Shown in pieces: positions 20,135-32,022 of a stretch of DNA of 64,000 bases. This stretch comes from Symsagittifera roscoffensis (Eukaryota > Xenacoelomorpha > Acoela > Convolutidae). The stretch is taken from NCBI RefSeq assembly GCF_963678635.1, contig NC_087063.1, forward strand, positions 10,140,386-10,204,385. Reading direction: 5' to 3'. The translations under genes were made by a program, and so were the position numbers. Positions within the stretch are counted from its first letter, which is position 1, and every line of letters begins with the position of its first letter. Below the pieces are notes generated by a model, which ran no database searches, was not told the DNA's origin, and worked only from the letters and a program-made list of their open reading frames with translations.

Positions 20135-20535
20135 GTACGTCCAGGGGTGGATCTAGGATTTTCTCGAGGGGGGATTTTCAAAAATTTTTGAAAACAATTT
20201 TGACGACCTTTCTTTTTAGGTCGACCAAATTGATTTTTCCGAGCTCTCCTAGACCAGTAAAAAGACGCTGTTGTGGCCGCAGGCAAATTTTTGAAAGAAC
20301 AGATCAAAAAAGCAGTTTTTGGGCACTTTTTGGAATATTTTGACAAAAATCGCGTTTTTTGGCGCGCGCTCCCCCTCAAAGTTAGTATATATTGGCGCCC
20401 AAGGCGCCTTTAGAAAAATTTTAGGGTCGCTCGGCCAAAAATGGATGTCTTAAAAAGTACCAAAGGGGGAACCTTTGGGTCGGCAGGGGGTCGAATCCCT
20501 GAGAAGAAGGCGTCCGCCCCCCCCCCCCCCCACAA
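20135..20535 (+). repeat. dispersed repeat family, copy 3 (fullest)
   Basis: It runs from GGGGTGGATCTAGGATTTTC through the TTGATTTTTCCGAGCTCTC block, a GCGTTTTTTGGCGCGCGCTC block and a GGCGCCCAAGGCGCC palindrome to GGGGGTCGAATCCCTGAG and a run of about 16 C. It serves as reference for the others. Confidence 0.85.
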
Positions 20536-20539
20536 ATGT

Positions 20540-21590
20540 TTTATTCGAACATGATAAGGTTTTGTCGGTACGTTCAAAGGAAACAATTTGATTGCTGTCA
20601 TCGAAGAAGCTTTTTTTTTGCTCTAATCAAAACAGTAACTTTAATCAAACTAAGGCGACGTTTGGGTCAATATAGGATCCAAATGGGGCATGGGACAAGC
20701 ATTGGGATTATACAATGGATGTTTTCTAAAAGCATCAGGGATGCCAATTTATACTAAAATGTTTCAGGATCAAAATGATAAAGGCTTTTGGCTCTGAAGT
20801 TGCATTGCAAAACGTATCAAAACTTTCATTTTTAATTGCAATTTTATGGGAAAACAGCTTGCATTAATTTTTGTTCTGTTGAGCAATAAAAACAAATATC
20901 GAAATCTGCTATCATTTCTAGATCCATATTTGTTTATTCTCACATCAATGCTCTGCAAAAATAATAAAAACGAATTCAGAGTATCATTTGTAGTTTTTTA
21001 TTATTATAAAGACCCACATTACCTATTTTTCTGCATTATTCGTTCTTAGCATGTAATTCATGTAAATATTATATACGGGAATTTTCATTACAACTTGGAA
21101 AAAGATCCTTAAGTCTTTAAGCCTTTCCTAATTTGTGATGTATTAAGGGTTCTGGATTTGCCTAAGAAGTTGCGAATAATATCAAATATGAGTAGACATA
21201 CCCGATTAAACCATCTTTATGGAACGCCTATTAATCCTTGTGTTTTCTGATAATCAGATGCACCATCGTAAAACATCTTACACAAAATTCTACCCAAGAT
21301 AATCAATGGTTTCATAACAAATAACTCAAGTCTCCGATAACAGAGAAAAACAGCCATGATTTGTAGGAAAAAAAATTTAGCTGTGAAACTAAGCTTGTCT
21401 TTTATCGAAAGGACTGGATTTTTTTAATTCAAATACCGAATGCAAAACAATCCGTATTGGATCGATATTTTTGTATAAATTACACACTTTTTATAAAACG
21501 GCAAAATTTGGCTGATACAAAAAGGACGCAAAGCATTGATTACCTCAAATTTCATATTTTTCAAAAAGGCTAGCAACTTAGTTAACAGGA
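20540..21590 (+). other. intron sequence
   Basis: This part of the light-chain intron shows no gene and no clear repeat. Confidence 0.6.
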
Positions 21591-22189
21591 AAACGCAACA
21601 AGACTGCTCGTATCAGGGTGAAACTCTGAATGTTCCGACTGCTTTTTAAATTATATGGAGCAGTAATAACATGAAAAATTTAAATGTTATAATTTTTTTT
21701 TGGGAAAAAAAAGTGGAGATTTTTTGTAAAAACATCAACCCACACGCCATATTAAGTACAAAGTGATAGATTTTGCTCTTATTAACAAATCAGTTATGGC
21801 ATATGAGCTTCCTGTTAACATTTTGGATCGATTCTAATGCGGATTAAACCTCCGCTTATGCGTTAATGGCGCGAAATATATCGCGCGTTAATTGTCCCGA
21901 ATTGGCCAAAATTGCAATTTTTAAAAGCCCCACAACTTTACAAAAAATGATCGCAAGTAAAAAATTTTTTCAAATTTAAGTTTCGAATGATTAAAAAAAA
22001 ATTCCGTCGAAAATGGCTAGTTAAAAAGTCGAAATTTATCTGAAGAAAAAAACCAACCCGAGCACAAATGTTCCGTTTCTTTCGTTACGGAAGTCGGAAC
22101 AAAAAGTGTAAGAAAAAATATGATTTTTTGTTGAGAAGTTTTCAGAAAATGTCATTATGCAAAAATTGACTTTCTTTTACCTTTTTGCA

Positions 22190-22840
22190 GGGGCGGATCT
22201 TTCTCGAGGGGGGTGGGGGATGTGGATTTTCAAATGACGACGTTTTTTTAGGTCGACCGAATTGATTTTTCGAGCTCTCCCTAAGCACGGGTTTAGTCCC
22301 TGTTTTGGCCAAATTGACTGCACCGCAGGCAAAAATTTTAAAAAAAACATTCAAAAAAAAGCATTTTTTGGCACTTTTTGGAAATTTTGACCAAAAAATC
22401 GCGTTTTTTCGGAGCGCCCCTTAGTGTATTTTGGCGCCGAAGGAGCTTTTAGAAAACATTTAGGGTCAGTCGAAAAATACCAAAAGGGGACCATTTGGGT
22501 CGGCAGGGGGTCGAATGACTGAGGAAAAAAGCGTACACTGAGGAAAAAAGCGATTTTCAGACAAAATTAGTAAACAATGTTCAAACCGTTCATTTTGAGG
22601 ATGAAACGTAATCAGTTATAGCGCGAAAATAATACTGTTTTTAATAAATTACTGTTTAAGATTTTTTTGAAAACTGTTTTTTCATAGCGGCTAGAACAAT
22701 GTGTTCAAAAGAGACAAAAAAAAAATTTCTGCTCAAAAGTTTTGAAGACGAGGAATTGGAAACTCAAAATTTACAATGATATCTTGCCGCCATAACAGAT
22801 GAAAAACGGGTGTTTTTTAATGACTACAATGTTTGTTTGA
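22190..22840 (+). repeat. internal direct repeat A, dispersed family copy 4 plus extension
   Basis: The family sequence to about 22,560 is followed by AGACAAAATTAGTAAACAAT and about 280 further bases. The later part of this unit (about 22,440-22,840) recurs at 22,900-23,340. Confidence 0.8.
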
Positions 22841-22849
22841 TGAAACGAG

Positions 22850-23345
22850 CAAAATCGCGCTTTTTTGGAGCGCCAACCCCCCTCCAAATTACTATATATT
22901 GGCACCGAAGGCGCCTTTAGAAAACTTTTATGGTCGGTCGGCCAAAAATTGATTTCATAAAAAATACCAAAGGGGGACCCTTTGGGTCGGCAGGGGGTCG
23001 AATCCTTGAGGAAAAAAGCGTACCCTGAGGAAAAAAAAACGATTTTCAGACAAAATCAGTAAACAATGTTCAAACAGTTCATTTTGAGGATGAAACGTGA
23101 TCAGTTATAGCGGGATAATAATCCTGTTTTAATAAATCACTGTATAAGATATTTTGAAAGCTGTTTTTTATCATTATCCCAGAAGAAAAAGTATGCTCAA
23201 AGCGGCTAGAACAATGTGTTCAATAGTGACAAAAAAATTTCTGCTCAAAAGTTTTGAAGACGAGGAATATGAAACTTAAAGTTTACAACGATATCTTGCC
23301 GCCATAACAGATGAAAAACTGGTGTTTTTTAAGGACTACATTACT
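22850..23345 (+). repeat. internal direct repeat B, dispersed family copy 5 plus extension
   Basis: It repeats the order of unit A with many point differences: GGGTCGGCAGGGGGTCGAAT, GAGGAAAAAAGCG, then AACAATGTTCAAAC and a stretch up to ATGAAAAAC. The similarity shows a tandem duplication inside the inverted-repeat element. Confidence 0.8.
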
Positions 23346-23918
23346 TGTCTGATGAAACGAGGAAAAGTGTCTGTACAATGAACGATTGTTTAAGAACAAA
23401 ATCTTCGGACTAGTTCTTTTTGTTCCAATTTTCGTAACAAAAGTAACACGGAATATTTGTGCTCGGGTGGGTTTTTTTCTTCAGACAAATTTCGACTTTT
23501 TAACATGCCATTTTTGATGGGATTTTAAAAATATCAATCAAAAGCTTTTGTTGTCCTGAATTTAAACTTGAAAAGATATCTCACCTGTGATTTCATAAAA
23601 TTGTGAGGGTTTAAAGATTGTCATTTTGGCCAATTTGGGACAATTAACGCGCGATATATTTTGTGCTATTAACGCGTAAGCGGAGATTTAATCCGTCTTA
23701 GAAATCGTTCCAAATTGGTTCAAAGAAGATTATATTGGTTCAAAGAAGACTTTAAGAAAATTATATCATTTTCAATTGTTACAAATAATTTTTTCATGTT
23801 TATACTGCTCCATAGACCTTATGAGGCAGTCAAAACATTCAAGGGCTCGCCCTGATACGAGCAGTCTTGTTTTTTTTTTTCAAAATAAATCTGTATCCGA
23901 ACGTGTGCATCCCTCTAG

Positions 23919-24108
23919 GTTCTGGAAAAGATGCACGCGAACAGTGCGGAGTGTGTGGTGACGTTTGAGGAGTTCCTGGACATCTACTGGGATTTTAGTC
24001 AGAGGGTAATCAGCGAGGAACAGGTGAAGGACGCCTTCAAAATATTGGACAAGGAGGGCAAGGGAGAAATAACTGTCGAGACACTACGACAGTTCCTCAC
24101 TACCACAG
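23919..24108 (+). CDS. myosin essential light chain-like gene, second visible exon
   Basis: This 190-base exon follows CCCTCTAG and ends at CACAG|GTTGAA in phase 1. It encodes residues 54-116 of the visible protein. EF-hand II (about 60-71) lacks the central Gly and the acidic ligands and cannot be a normal calcium site. EF-hand III has the DKEGKG loop start at 97-102 but Thr instead of Glu at the last loop position (108). The phrase Phe-Glu-Glu-Phe-Leu and the DKEG-x-G loop are close to essential myosin light chains. The intron in front is 6,050 bases. Decayed copies lie at 45,967 and 53,641. Confidence 0.9.
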
Positions 24109-24472
24109 GTTGAAATAATTGCCATCATAATGCATGGCCTGCTGACATTTACTTTCATATGGATCGATTTATCATTTTGAAGGCCAATGAGATCCGGGGC
24201 TCGGGTATCCAAAACAATGCAATCGGGTAGCGTTTTTGTGGTTTTTTCTCAACAAATGCCTGTTTCGAAGGAATTAGTGGGTCAAATTACGTTCTTTTGG
24301 CGGCTTACTTCGGTTTCTGTTTCAGTATGTTTCGGGAGAGTGTCTCAGTAAACCAATTTGGTTTTTGTGCGACCAAAAAACTTCATTGAAAACTTGGAAA
24401 ATTTTATCAAACTGGCCCCTTGCGAAGATGCCAGATCACCTGTCCATATTATGTTTATTGATGTGTTGATAG

Positions 24473-24582
24473 GTGACATGCTGGACGAGGATGAGTTTGA
24501 AGCGATGATTGAGGAGGCAGATTTAGAGGGCACAGGTGTGATCAACTACGAAGAGTTCGTCACCATCATGTCCATCGAATAG
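24473..24582 (+). CDS. myosin essential light chain-like gene, last exon
   Basis: After a 364-base intron with a TTGATAG acceptor, this exon completes a split Gly codon and encodes 35 residues to TAG at 24,580. It holds EF-hand IV, the best-preserved site: loop Asp133 to Glu144 with Gly at position 6 and Ile at position 8. The chain then ends within eight residues, as is usual for this family. The visible protein is 152 residues, so only a short N-terminal exon is missing. No AATAAA is obvious close downstream. Confidence 0.92.
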
Positions 24583-25885
24583 ACTGCTGTCTGCTGTCAG
24601 ATAAGGCCATAGAATATACGGCCATGGCCATCTAGACATCACCGACATAACGCACGCTTCACGCATGGAAAACTAATTAGAAACTAAATTTTGCCAGAAA
24701 CAAGTCCTAAATAGATACAAATCTTTAAATAATTGCTTTTTTTTCAAGAAAATGAAAGAATGAGGGAAAAATCAGGTTATTACACTAAATGATCAGTTAT
24801 TAATTAAACAAAACGCTAACTGTGGGCTTGCTTGGTTTTTGCATGGTCAAAAATCAATTCAAAGCATTTTTTCTTAGAATGAATGCTAGCCAGTCCATTT
24901 CGCAACAAGAACCTAAACCCGTCATTGACTATCTACTTTTTTATACTTGCATTGTTCTTTTTATACTTGCAGTGAAAAAAAATAATATCGAAGATTTCAG
25001 TTCAGATCAAAATTGACAAATCGTGATGTTGCCGTTCTAAATGACTGTTTTAAGACCTGAGCTGCGAGGAATGAAGTTTAGACAAAGGTTTAGAGCTGGC
25101 CCTTAGAAACCCGCGGCGAAGAATTGTTTTCTCAAGTACAAGCTTGAAATCGTTCATTGTTCAGTTTCTGCGTCAGTGACATCTAAAATTTCAAATGTTT
25201 GCTCAAATTAGTGCGATGCTGTAAAGTGCACTCCTTATTCTTGCCGTACGTAATCCAAAGCCCATAATTATAATATCAACCGGTAGAATTGGAGCTAACC
25301 GAAAGTCCCAAACGCAAACATACTTACCTCTCCCCACCAAAACAAGCAAGGTTTTAACCATAATAATAACAATTTTTTTTCAACAATATGGTACTGCACA
25401 GGCAGTAACCTTGATGCTATGCTAATGTTATTTAAGTGTTAATGTTCTATTTTATCAGGTCAAGGTCAAGCTGGATCTAACCTTACCGCCAAACGTAGTT
25501 AGCAGAGTTTTCATTGTGCTTGTTATCCGTACGGATATAACGGATATCCATCATGAACTGATTCAAACTAAAACATTAAACATTAAATATAACTTGATAC
25601 CTAATCAGGACACTTAAGCATCATACTTATGTAAAACTAAACATATAGATGTCTGATCTAACTAAGTACTTATTGAAACTAATGCCATATTCAATAGCTA
25701 TTTATGAGTCTCTGTCTCTCTCATGATTTCGAGGTCAGATTCGAATCAGACATAAGTTTACCAATTGAATTTAAGTTGTTAACAGATTCTTCTTATCACT
25801 ATTAACCATAGCTTTTGTCTCAAACCGTATCATACTACGATACCTACTTTCCGTGGGTATAACATTGCGCAGCAATCACAAAAAA
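24583..25885. other. intergenic stretch behind the light-chain gene
   Basis: I see 3' UTR-like AT-rich DNA and no gene. The last few hundred bases may belong to the LTR or gag side of the retroelement that follows, but no LTR could be defined. Confidence 0.5.
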
Positions 25886-26183
25886 AACACTGGGTATCGC
25901 GCTATTCTGGCAAAAAGCCTTGGCGGAACCCCCAATCGAAGTGGAGAAATGGAACCAGCAACTATATCTGGTAAGCTTAGCGAATGACGTAATTAATTTG
26001 CAGTAACTTCTACGAGATCCACCTCCAGTTCGAAAGCCACAAGAGCCTGGGAATAAAAGCCGAACCTGTTGGATTCGTACGAAGAAGAGGAAACCAGAAC
26101 CGCAATAATCGAAGGGAAACAGAGGTCGCCCGTAATCACAACGTGGTAATAATCAACGTCAGGAAGCCGATCAAAAACAATCT

Positions 26184-26860
26184 TGCTATAAAAGCGGAAA
26201 TTCGTTCGGACCTGGGCACCTCCAACAATGTCCAGCAAAATATAAAATTTGCAACAAACGCACGAAAAGTGGACACTACGCCAGACCTTGCAATTCCTCC
26301 AATGCCAATGCCATTACAGACGAACAGGATCCAGAATAATCTATTCATGACACGGACATGACAGCCTACATGGGCTAAATTAAGGCGGGAGATGTGATTT
26401 CGGGATGGGAATTACTCCACATAGATGACACAAGCATAAAAGCGATGAGTTTCCAAGATAGGCAACCAGACCAAATAATGGCAAACGATCTAAAAGGGCA
26501 TCTCATTAGAGCCAGAATGGGAAACAACAACTTTGTTTTCATGCCGATACAGGGTCACCAACTGCTTTCGTCAACAACAAGACAGCCACCACTCTGCATA
26601 ACACAGTTAAACAGGCCAGACGACAACAGCTGGGACAAAACGACGAAGCGAATAGAATGGTGTGCTATAACGGCTACAAGATCCTTTCATTCGGCAGAAT
26701 CTTCACTCCGATTGAAGCTGGAGGGTGGACGGTTGACACCGCGTCCTTCTTTTTGGTAGACGATAAGCGAGCAAATATCATGGGACGAAATCTACTACCC
26801 TTTCTCGGCATCAACCTTTTTCAAGAAAATCCAACTGGTAAGTCAATGAACTTTGTATCT
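26184..26860 (+). pseudogene. zinc knuckles and aspartic protease of the dead gypsy element
   Basis: At 26,184-26,291 two knuckle-like blocks remain, but each has lost its second Cys (one became Ser, the other Arg). The protease active site DTG is encoded at 26,546 in a frame different from the upstream reading. From there the same frame reaches the C-terminal GRNLL motif near 26,790. Several stops lie between knuckles and protease. Not functional. Confidence 0.85.
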
Positions 26861-27109
26861 GATACGGAGCAGTCAGACGCATTCATAAACAATGGGGTAT
26901 AATCAACATATCCGGGACTATGCACACGCATTGGTCCTTCCGAAAACCAAATGGTGTACAGAAAAATGCTAAGCGACTTTAAAGCCTTGCAACAAAAATG
27001 ACGGAGATATCCGATCCATATTTAAGAATAAGTCGAACAAGAAATAGGATACCTAATTGATCAGGGCCATATCCTAAAACTCGACAGCTGCAGTGACAAA
27101 TAAATTGTT

Positions 27110-28385
27110 AGCTCGATAGTAATAACAATAAAAAAAGATCATACAATCAAACTAGCAATGAATTCAAAACAAATCAACAAGGCAATACATAAGAAAAAAT
27201 ATCAAGTGCTCAATATTGACGTGCTTTTAGACAATGTAGCACAATTAGCGCAAAAAGCCAATAACAAACCCGGTACCACATTTTTTTTTCGAAAATTGAC
27301 CTCCGCTATGCTCACAGTCAATTAAAATTTGAGGATACAACAAGAACTCAGTGTAATTTTAGAAGAATTATAGGAGGCCAAGCGAGCTGAACATACCAAT
27401 TCCAAAGTGGATTCAACGGGCTTACAGATATGCCCGCAGAGTTCCAGAAAGCCATCGATCTAACTTTAAATAATGAGAAAGACACATTTGCTTTTCTCGA
27501 CGACATCTTGATTATTTCCTACGGAACAAAAGATCAATAAATCGAAAATTTAAAACGAGTTTTATTTAAGTTAGATCAAGAAAACAGAGCCATCTCAGTA
27601 AACTAGTGTAAATTTGGATGCAAAGAAGTAGAGTGGTTGGTTTTTGTAAGAAATGAACTCGGATAAATACCGATGCACAAGAAAACTGAAGCGATTACAA
27701 AACTTCAACACCCTAAAACTTTTAGACAGCTTAAAATTTTTATGGTTTCAGTTCACCATCTTAAAAAGTTTATACCGGATCTCGCCCAATTGTGCACTCC
27801 CCTAAGACCACTACTATTTACAGCTTCTAAATTTCACTTTGCATGTTCAAAAAAACCCTAACTGCAGTTCAAAACATCACTGAAAATCGACACTTCGTAA
27901 GCATCCACGAAACTAGAATTGTCTGTGATGCAAGCCGTGACGGTATCGGAGCAGCCCTCAAACAAGAAACGCGAGACGGATGGGCTACTTTTGCTTACGT
28001 CTCCCGATTTCTCAGAACAAGCGAAACTAAAAGTTCCGTAAATAGATTGGAATTACTAGCCTCGGTTTGGGCCATTGAACATTTCAAGAATTACTTGTAT
28101 GGTAGAGGTCCTACCCCAATCAAAGGCCATCAGGCCCTGGTGAGTGCCGTTAACAGCAACAAAAATAACAAAGCATATCAAAGCCGATTAGCAAGGTGGA
28201 TAGACCGTCTACTCCCTTTTGACTTTGATATCAAACACCTCTCCGGCAGTAAATTGGGCCTAATAGATTATATTTCGCTTCATCCGGTGGGAAAACTACA
28301 ATCTCCCGTAAACTGGGATGAACATTTTGTTGTTACAGTAATCACGATTTTGTTACCTGCTTTGAATTCCAAGATAGCACTATAG
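27110..28385 (+). pseudogene. reverse transcriptase and RNase H of the dead gypsy element
   Basis: RT palm remnants include the GLTDMPAEFQ block near 27,420 and the catalytic LDD at 27,496-27,504, with stops at several places before and after. The connection region continues from 27,673. RNase H is readable from 27,900: CDAS with the first Asp, the Glu in the LELLA helix, but the usual TDH is KGH, so one catalytic Asp is lost. Frames change between RT and RNase H near 27,850. Confidence 0.88.
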
Positions 28386-28669
28386 CTAATATAAAAACGG
28401 ATTTCTAGGCACGTTTTAGCTCGACCGGAACAAAAACTTTGCTCATTCAAATTCGCGCTCAACACAAACTGCATTCACTGTAAAAGTCCACTTCTTGAAA
28501 ACAGTCAAAAGAATTCTTCTCTTCACTTCAAAAAATTTCAATCAAAAAATCAGTCAACTTTATCAAGCAAAACAATTTATAAACAAATTCTTGAACATAA
28601 CAATCCTTCCAGTTACACGGACACCGTCAGTACTAATACTAACAACAATTTTGATATGAATTGACCATT

Positions 28670-29810
28670 CAAAAGAAAATTACGGAAATGTCACAGCCGC
28701 CAACGAACCGCACTGTCAAACCTCACACAAACTTCGCTTCCTTCAACGAAACCCTACAAGAAGCGCCCCATAAAAGCTTATCGTTCGGAGACATTGCTTA
28801 TCAAATTTTATTGTCGGAGGACAGCTTTACTTTTAACAGAAAGGACACAAACAAATCTTTCAAACGTTGGATCAGACTGATGATTGCCATGCAATCACGA
28901 CGGAGGAGGAGGACATACCATTGTACTGCAAGAACCTAAGGAAGGTGTTAGACATCGGTTTTATTGCGGCTGCCACAAAAGGCGACCGAAATCTCCAGCC
29001 CCTCGTCAATATGATCCACCAGCAAAAAAAGGACCAGATTAAATTCTGCTTTGGGCCGTACTTTTACAATGTGCGAGATAGACTTCCGATACGAGACAAC
29101 GTATTGCTTTACGATGACGGGGCAGTAATCCCCAACAAACTCAGGCAGATAATTCTAGATTCACTACATCTACCACATCCAGGTCAATGCGGTATGTTGG
29201 AGGCTGCGTACCATGTGTGTTATCCATACCTACACAGGGATATCGTAAGAACAATCCAAAACTGCAAAGAATGCCGCGCAAAAGGTAAGAACATTTCACC
29301 ACGTTAAACGCAGTGGTAGAACCCCAAAAAGAAATCCAATTGGATTTTGCCGGATCTTTACCTGACGCAAATGACAGGGAAGTGTACATCCTAGTAGTGG
29401 TCGACCTTTTCTAGCAATTCCTATCGACAAAAGTCGTCACTATCAATAAGGACGACACCATTCTAAAATTTATTCAAACCCACATTGAAAATCACGGCGT
29501 ACCACGAAAAATTCGTTGCGATCAAGCCCAAGGGCTTAGGGCAAAAAAATTCATAATATATTGTAAAACCAATAATATAAACCTAATATTCGCACCGGTC
29601 AATGACCACCGTTCAATGGGTATGGTATAACGGTTGATCAGAACCCTAAAAACCAGACTGTCGGTCATGAAAAGAGATTAAAAAAATAACCAACAATACA
29701 AAATTGCGTCAGATGTGGCAGAGTCAACCACGACATTGCGTATCAAACCACACGCAACAACAAAATCACGCCGTTTGAATCACACTATGAGCGTAATTAA
29801 AACCCACCTC
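28670..29810 (+). pseudogene. integrase of the dead gypsy element
   Basis: The zinc-binding region lies at about 29,150-29,290 (CKECR). The core keeps Asp in QLDFAG near 29,340 and Asp in RCDQAQ near 29,520, but the codon for the catalytic Glu is TAA at 29,628-29,630. Other stops interrupt the core. The protein cannot be active. Confidence 0.87.
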
Positions 29811-30108
29811 TAAAAAATATCTGCACATCACCAAAAACGTCTAACTTCTCAAAAAATTTCCGTGTTTAGATGAAAAAATCTTAACGAAGCCTGCGCTCCC
29901 AGCCGAAGCCATTTTGGAATCGCGATCAGAACAGCAGGGTTGAACTTAGCTTAGTTTACAAAGACAAACCCTACCTACCCGAACCGACGTTCGATCCAGC
30001 GGGACTACACATACAAAGCGGACCAAAAGCTGACAGTCAAGAAACTATCATAGACAGGGACGACCGCACATCTGGAAAGAAAAAAAGCAGACAACACGTG
30101 CCCACAAC

Positions 30109-30450
30109 TTGAGCCCCACAGATAGAGCAACCGTGCTTGACAGTGATGATGATGATGAATTCGACCGCACACTGATGCAGAACCTTCCAATATTTGCGCA
30201 TCGTCCAATTAAGAATATACCATATGATATGGCTAACGTTAAACAATCTTTCCTAGCCGATAATCCAAAAAACGATATCGTTGATATAAGAACACGGAAA
30301 TCAAAACGTTGGCTCACCACACAGGAAAAACAAAGGCTAGAAAGAGCCTCTTTAGTTTTCCTAAACGATCACTTTAAGGGACCCCAAAATACAATCATCG
30401 CAAAACTGGGAAAACGTTTTGAACAAGTGGCAAGAAAGCAGGTACAATAG
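30109..30450 (+). CDS. unrecognised frame at the 3' end of the dead gypsy element
   Basis: This 113-codon frame begins with an acidic run (Asp-rich, residues 12-18) and continues with a mixed, partly basic sequence. It lies behind the integrase remnants, so it is either the polyprotein tail or a chance frame. No family was recognised, and since the rest of the element is dead I doubt that it is expressed. Confidence 0.3.
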   Translation: MSPTDRATVLDSDDDDEFDRTLMQNLPIFAHRPIKNIPYDMANVKQSFLADNPKNDIVDIRTRKSKRWLTTQEKQRLERASLVFLNDHFKGPQNTIIAKLGKRFEQVARKQVQ

Positions 30451-30584
30451 CTCGAAAAACAAACAAAAATCTTGTGGTGTTTGGCGCACAATATAAAATA
30501 ATAGAAAATGTGTCAATAGTTAACTACTCTCCTTAACTACTCTAACGACGCTCCCTTTGTTCTTCTTTTGTTAACATCCCACCG

Positions 30585-30690
30585 TTAAAAATAATGGATT
30601 ATAATCGATTATAATGGATTATAATGGAATTTTTAAAAAAAACAATCGATTATAATGACAATACAATCAATTTCGTGGTCTAAATTTTAC
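30585..30690. repeat. ATTATAATCGATTATAAT-type palindromic repeats
   Basis: Several overlapping copies of TATAATCGATTATAATGG occur here. The same motif fills the 759-base MITE copies at 43,108 and 50,145, so this is probably a small piece of that family. Confidence 0.7.
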
Positions 30691-30699
30691 ATCTGTAAT

Positions 30700-32020
30700 G
30701 AATTAAATATAATATTTTTGTCTCGGGATTTTTTATCTGTTTCAAAAGTGATTTTAAAACGTATCAGTTTGAGATGAGATGTACCGTATGAATAATTGAG
30801 CTTTTAAAAAACCTAAACGACTTTGTTTATGAAATTTCTCCCGTTTCTACCATTTTAAACAGAATGAACAAATCATATTGTTTTTCTGCTTTGTCAAAAA
30901 CTGAAGGACATAATTACGTTTAGCAGTGATTCATTTTTTTTTCTTTTTTATCTGTCGCCGATTTGAAATTTTATTTCAGGTGTAACGTTTTGCTGAACAA
31001 ACTATGCTATCATCTCGTGCCGAGAACTGTTTTCGGAGAATCGAGATATTCCAAAACTTCGAACTCCTGTTACTTGAAGAATCAGAACTCACTCGGAGTT
31101 TTTTGCTTCAAACTGAATCATAAAATTTGATTAATTTCAATTACTTTGAAATAATGCTGCTTTGGTGCTGTATTTACAATTCGGAAGCAAAATAGAAAAA
31201 AAAGAAACATCGGAAATTTTGATAGAAATCATAAAAACTAGAATTGAATGCAATTGAATGCAAATTGAATGCAAAAAAAATTGGATGCAAAAAAAATTAG
31301 AACAGTTGTCTAAATACCATGAAACTAAAATAAAACTCAAATAGAAAACTATCTTGACAATCTTTATTGACCTAACACACAGACACGCCAATTGCGCAAT
31401 TTCTAAAATATACTTCTTTAAACAACAAAAATAAGTTATCACATCAAACAATGCAAGGAAAACAAACTCTCTTCGGGAAACAAAAGTAAGTTAACAAACT
31501 AAACAAAAACCTGCGGATTCATGATATATTGGTTTTTCACACTGATAAAACTTCAATAGAAATAATTAAAAAATGATTTAGCTGACCACATTGGTTCGAA
31601 GTTTAAAGATCAGAACTAAACAAAAAATGAAATTCGGCAAATAAAAAAAAGCTAAATGAACAAGATACTAGCAAAAAGTCACGTTCTTGGTGAAAACAAG
31701 AATTCCATTAGACTAAAATTGATTTTCAAACAAATGATATGTTATCGAAACAGTTTTGCTCACAATCATGCACACTGAAAAAATGGGATTGACAGGTTCT
31801 TCTGACTAAATTGGACAAAAGGGATTAAAATCGACAAAAATGGACATAAACAGTTAATTTAATTAACGAATATGCTGGAATCTCCAAAAAATTGCAGCTA
31901 CTATGGTGTATTATCTGAGAAGTACAACTCAAATTAAATCAAGAATGTCATCACAAGGGATCATAAATAACAGCCATTTCTCACAAAACAAACAAAAGCT
32001 CATCCTGCTATGACATATGT
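30700..32020. other. non-coding stretch
   Basis: No gene was seen. A short tandem run of AATTGAATGCA-like units (about four) lies at 31,243-31,275. Confidence 0.5.
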
Positions 32021-32022
32021 TC

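Larger units (their letters stand above)
21598..23871. mobile_element. 2.3-kb element with about 500-base inverted repeats, in an intron
   Basis: Left arm 21,598 to about 22,110 and right arm about 23,400-23,871 are reverse complements. Outer ends share AACAAGACTGCTCGTATCAG; inner parts share CGCGCGTTAATTGTCCC. The middle holds two direct copies of the dispersed repeat family. No transposase frame is present, so it is non-autonomous. It lies in the light-chain intron and ends 47 bases before exon 2, so its border sits in the polypyrimidine region of that acceptor. Solo arms resembling it occur near 33,600-33,810 and 57,545-57,620. Confidence 0.85.
25890..30450 (+). mobile_element. dead Ty3/gypsy retrotransposon (Mag-like organisation)
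   Basis: Plus-strand remnants appear in the order gag C-terminus, double zinc knuckle, protease, RT, RNase H, integrase zinc region and integrase core. Numerous stops and frame changes interrupt all of them. The arrangement of two knuckles and the SPGHL-like spacing resemble Mag-type elements known from nematodes and insects. Neither LTR was identified. Confidence 0.9.

Noticed and set aside
20089-20379. Two overlapping frames of 87-96 codons on both strands.
   Set aside because: They lie within the dispersed repeat, whose other copies do not keep them open.
20461-20500. GGGTCGAATCCCT in the dispersed repeats resembles a tRNA B box, suggesting a SINE or a tRNA gene.
   Set aside because: One T of the B-box consensus is missing, no A box stands at the right distance, no cloverleaf can be drawn and no A-rich tail follows.
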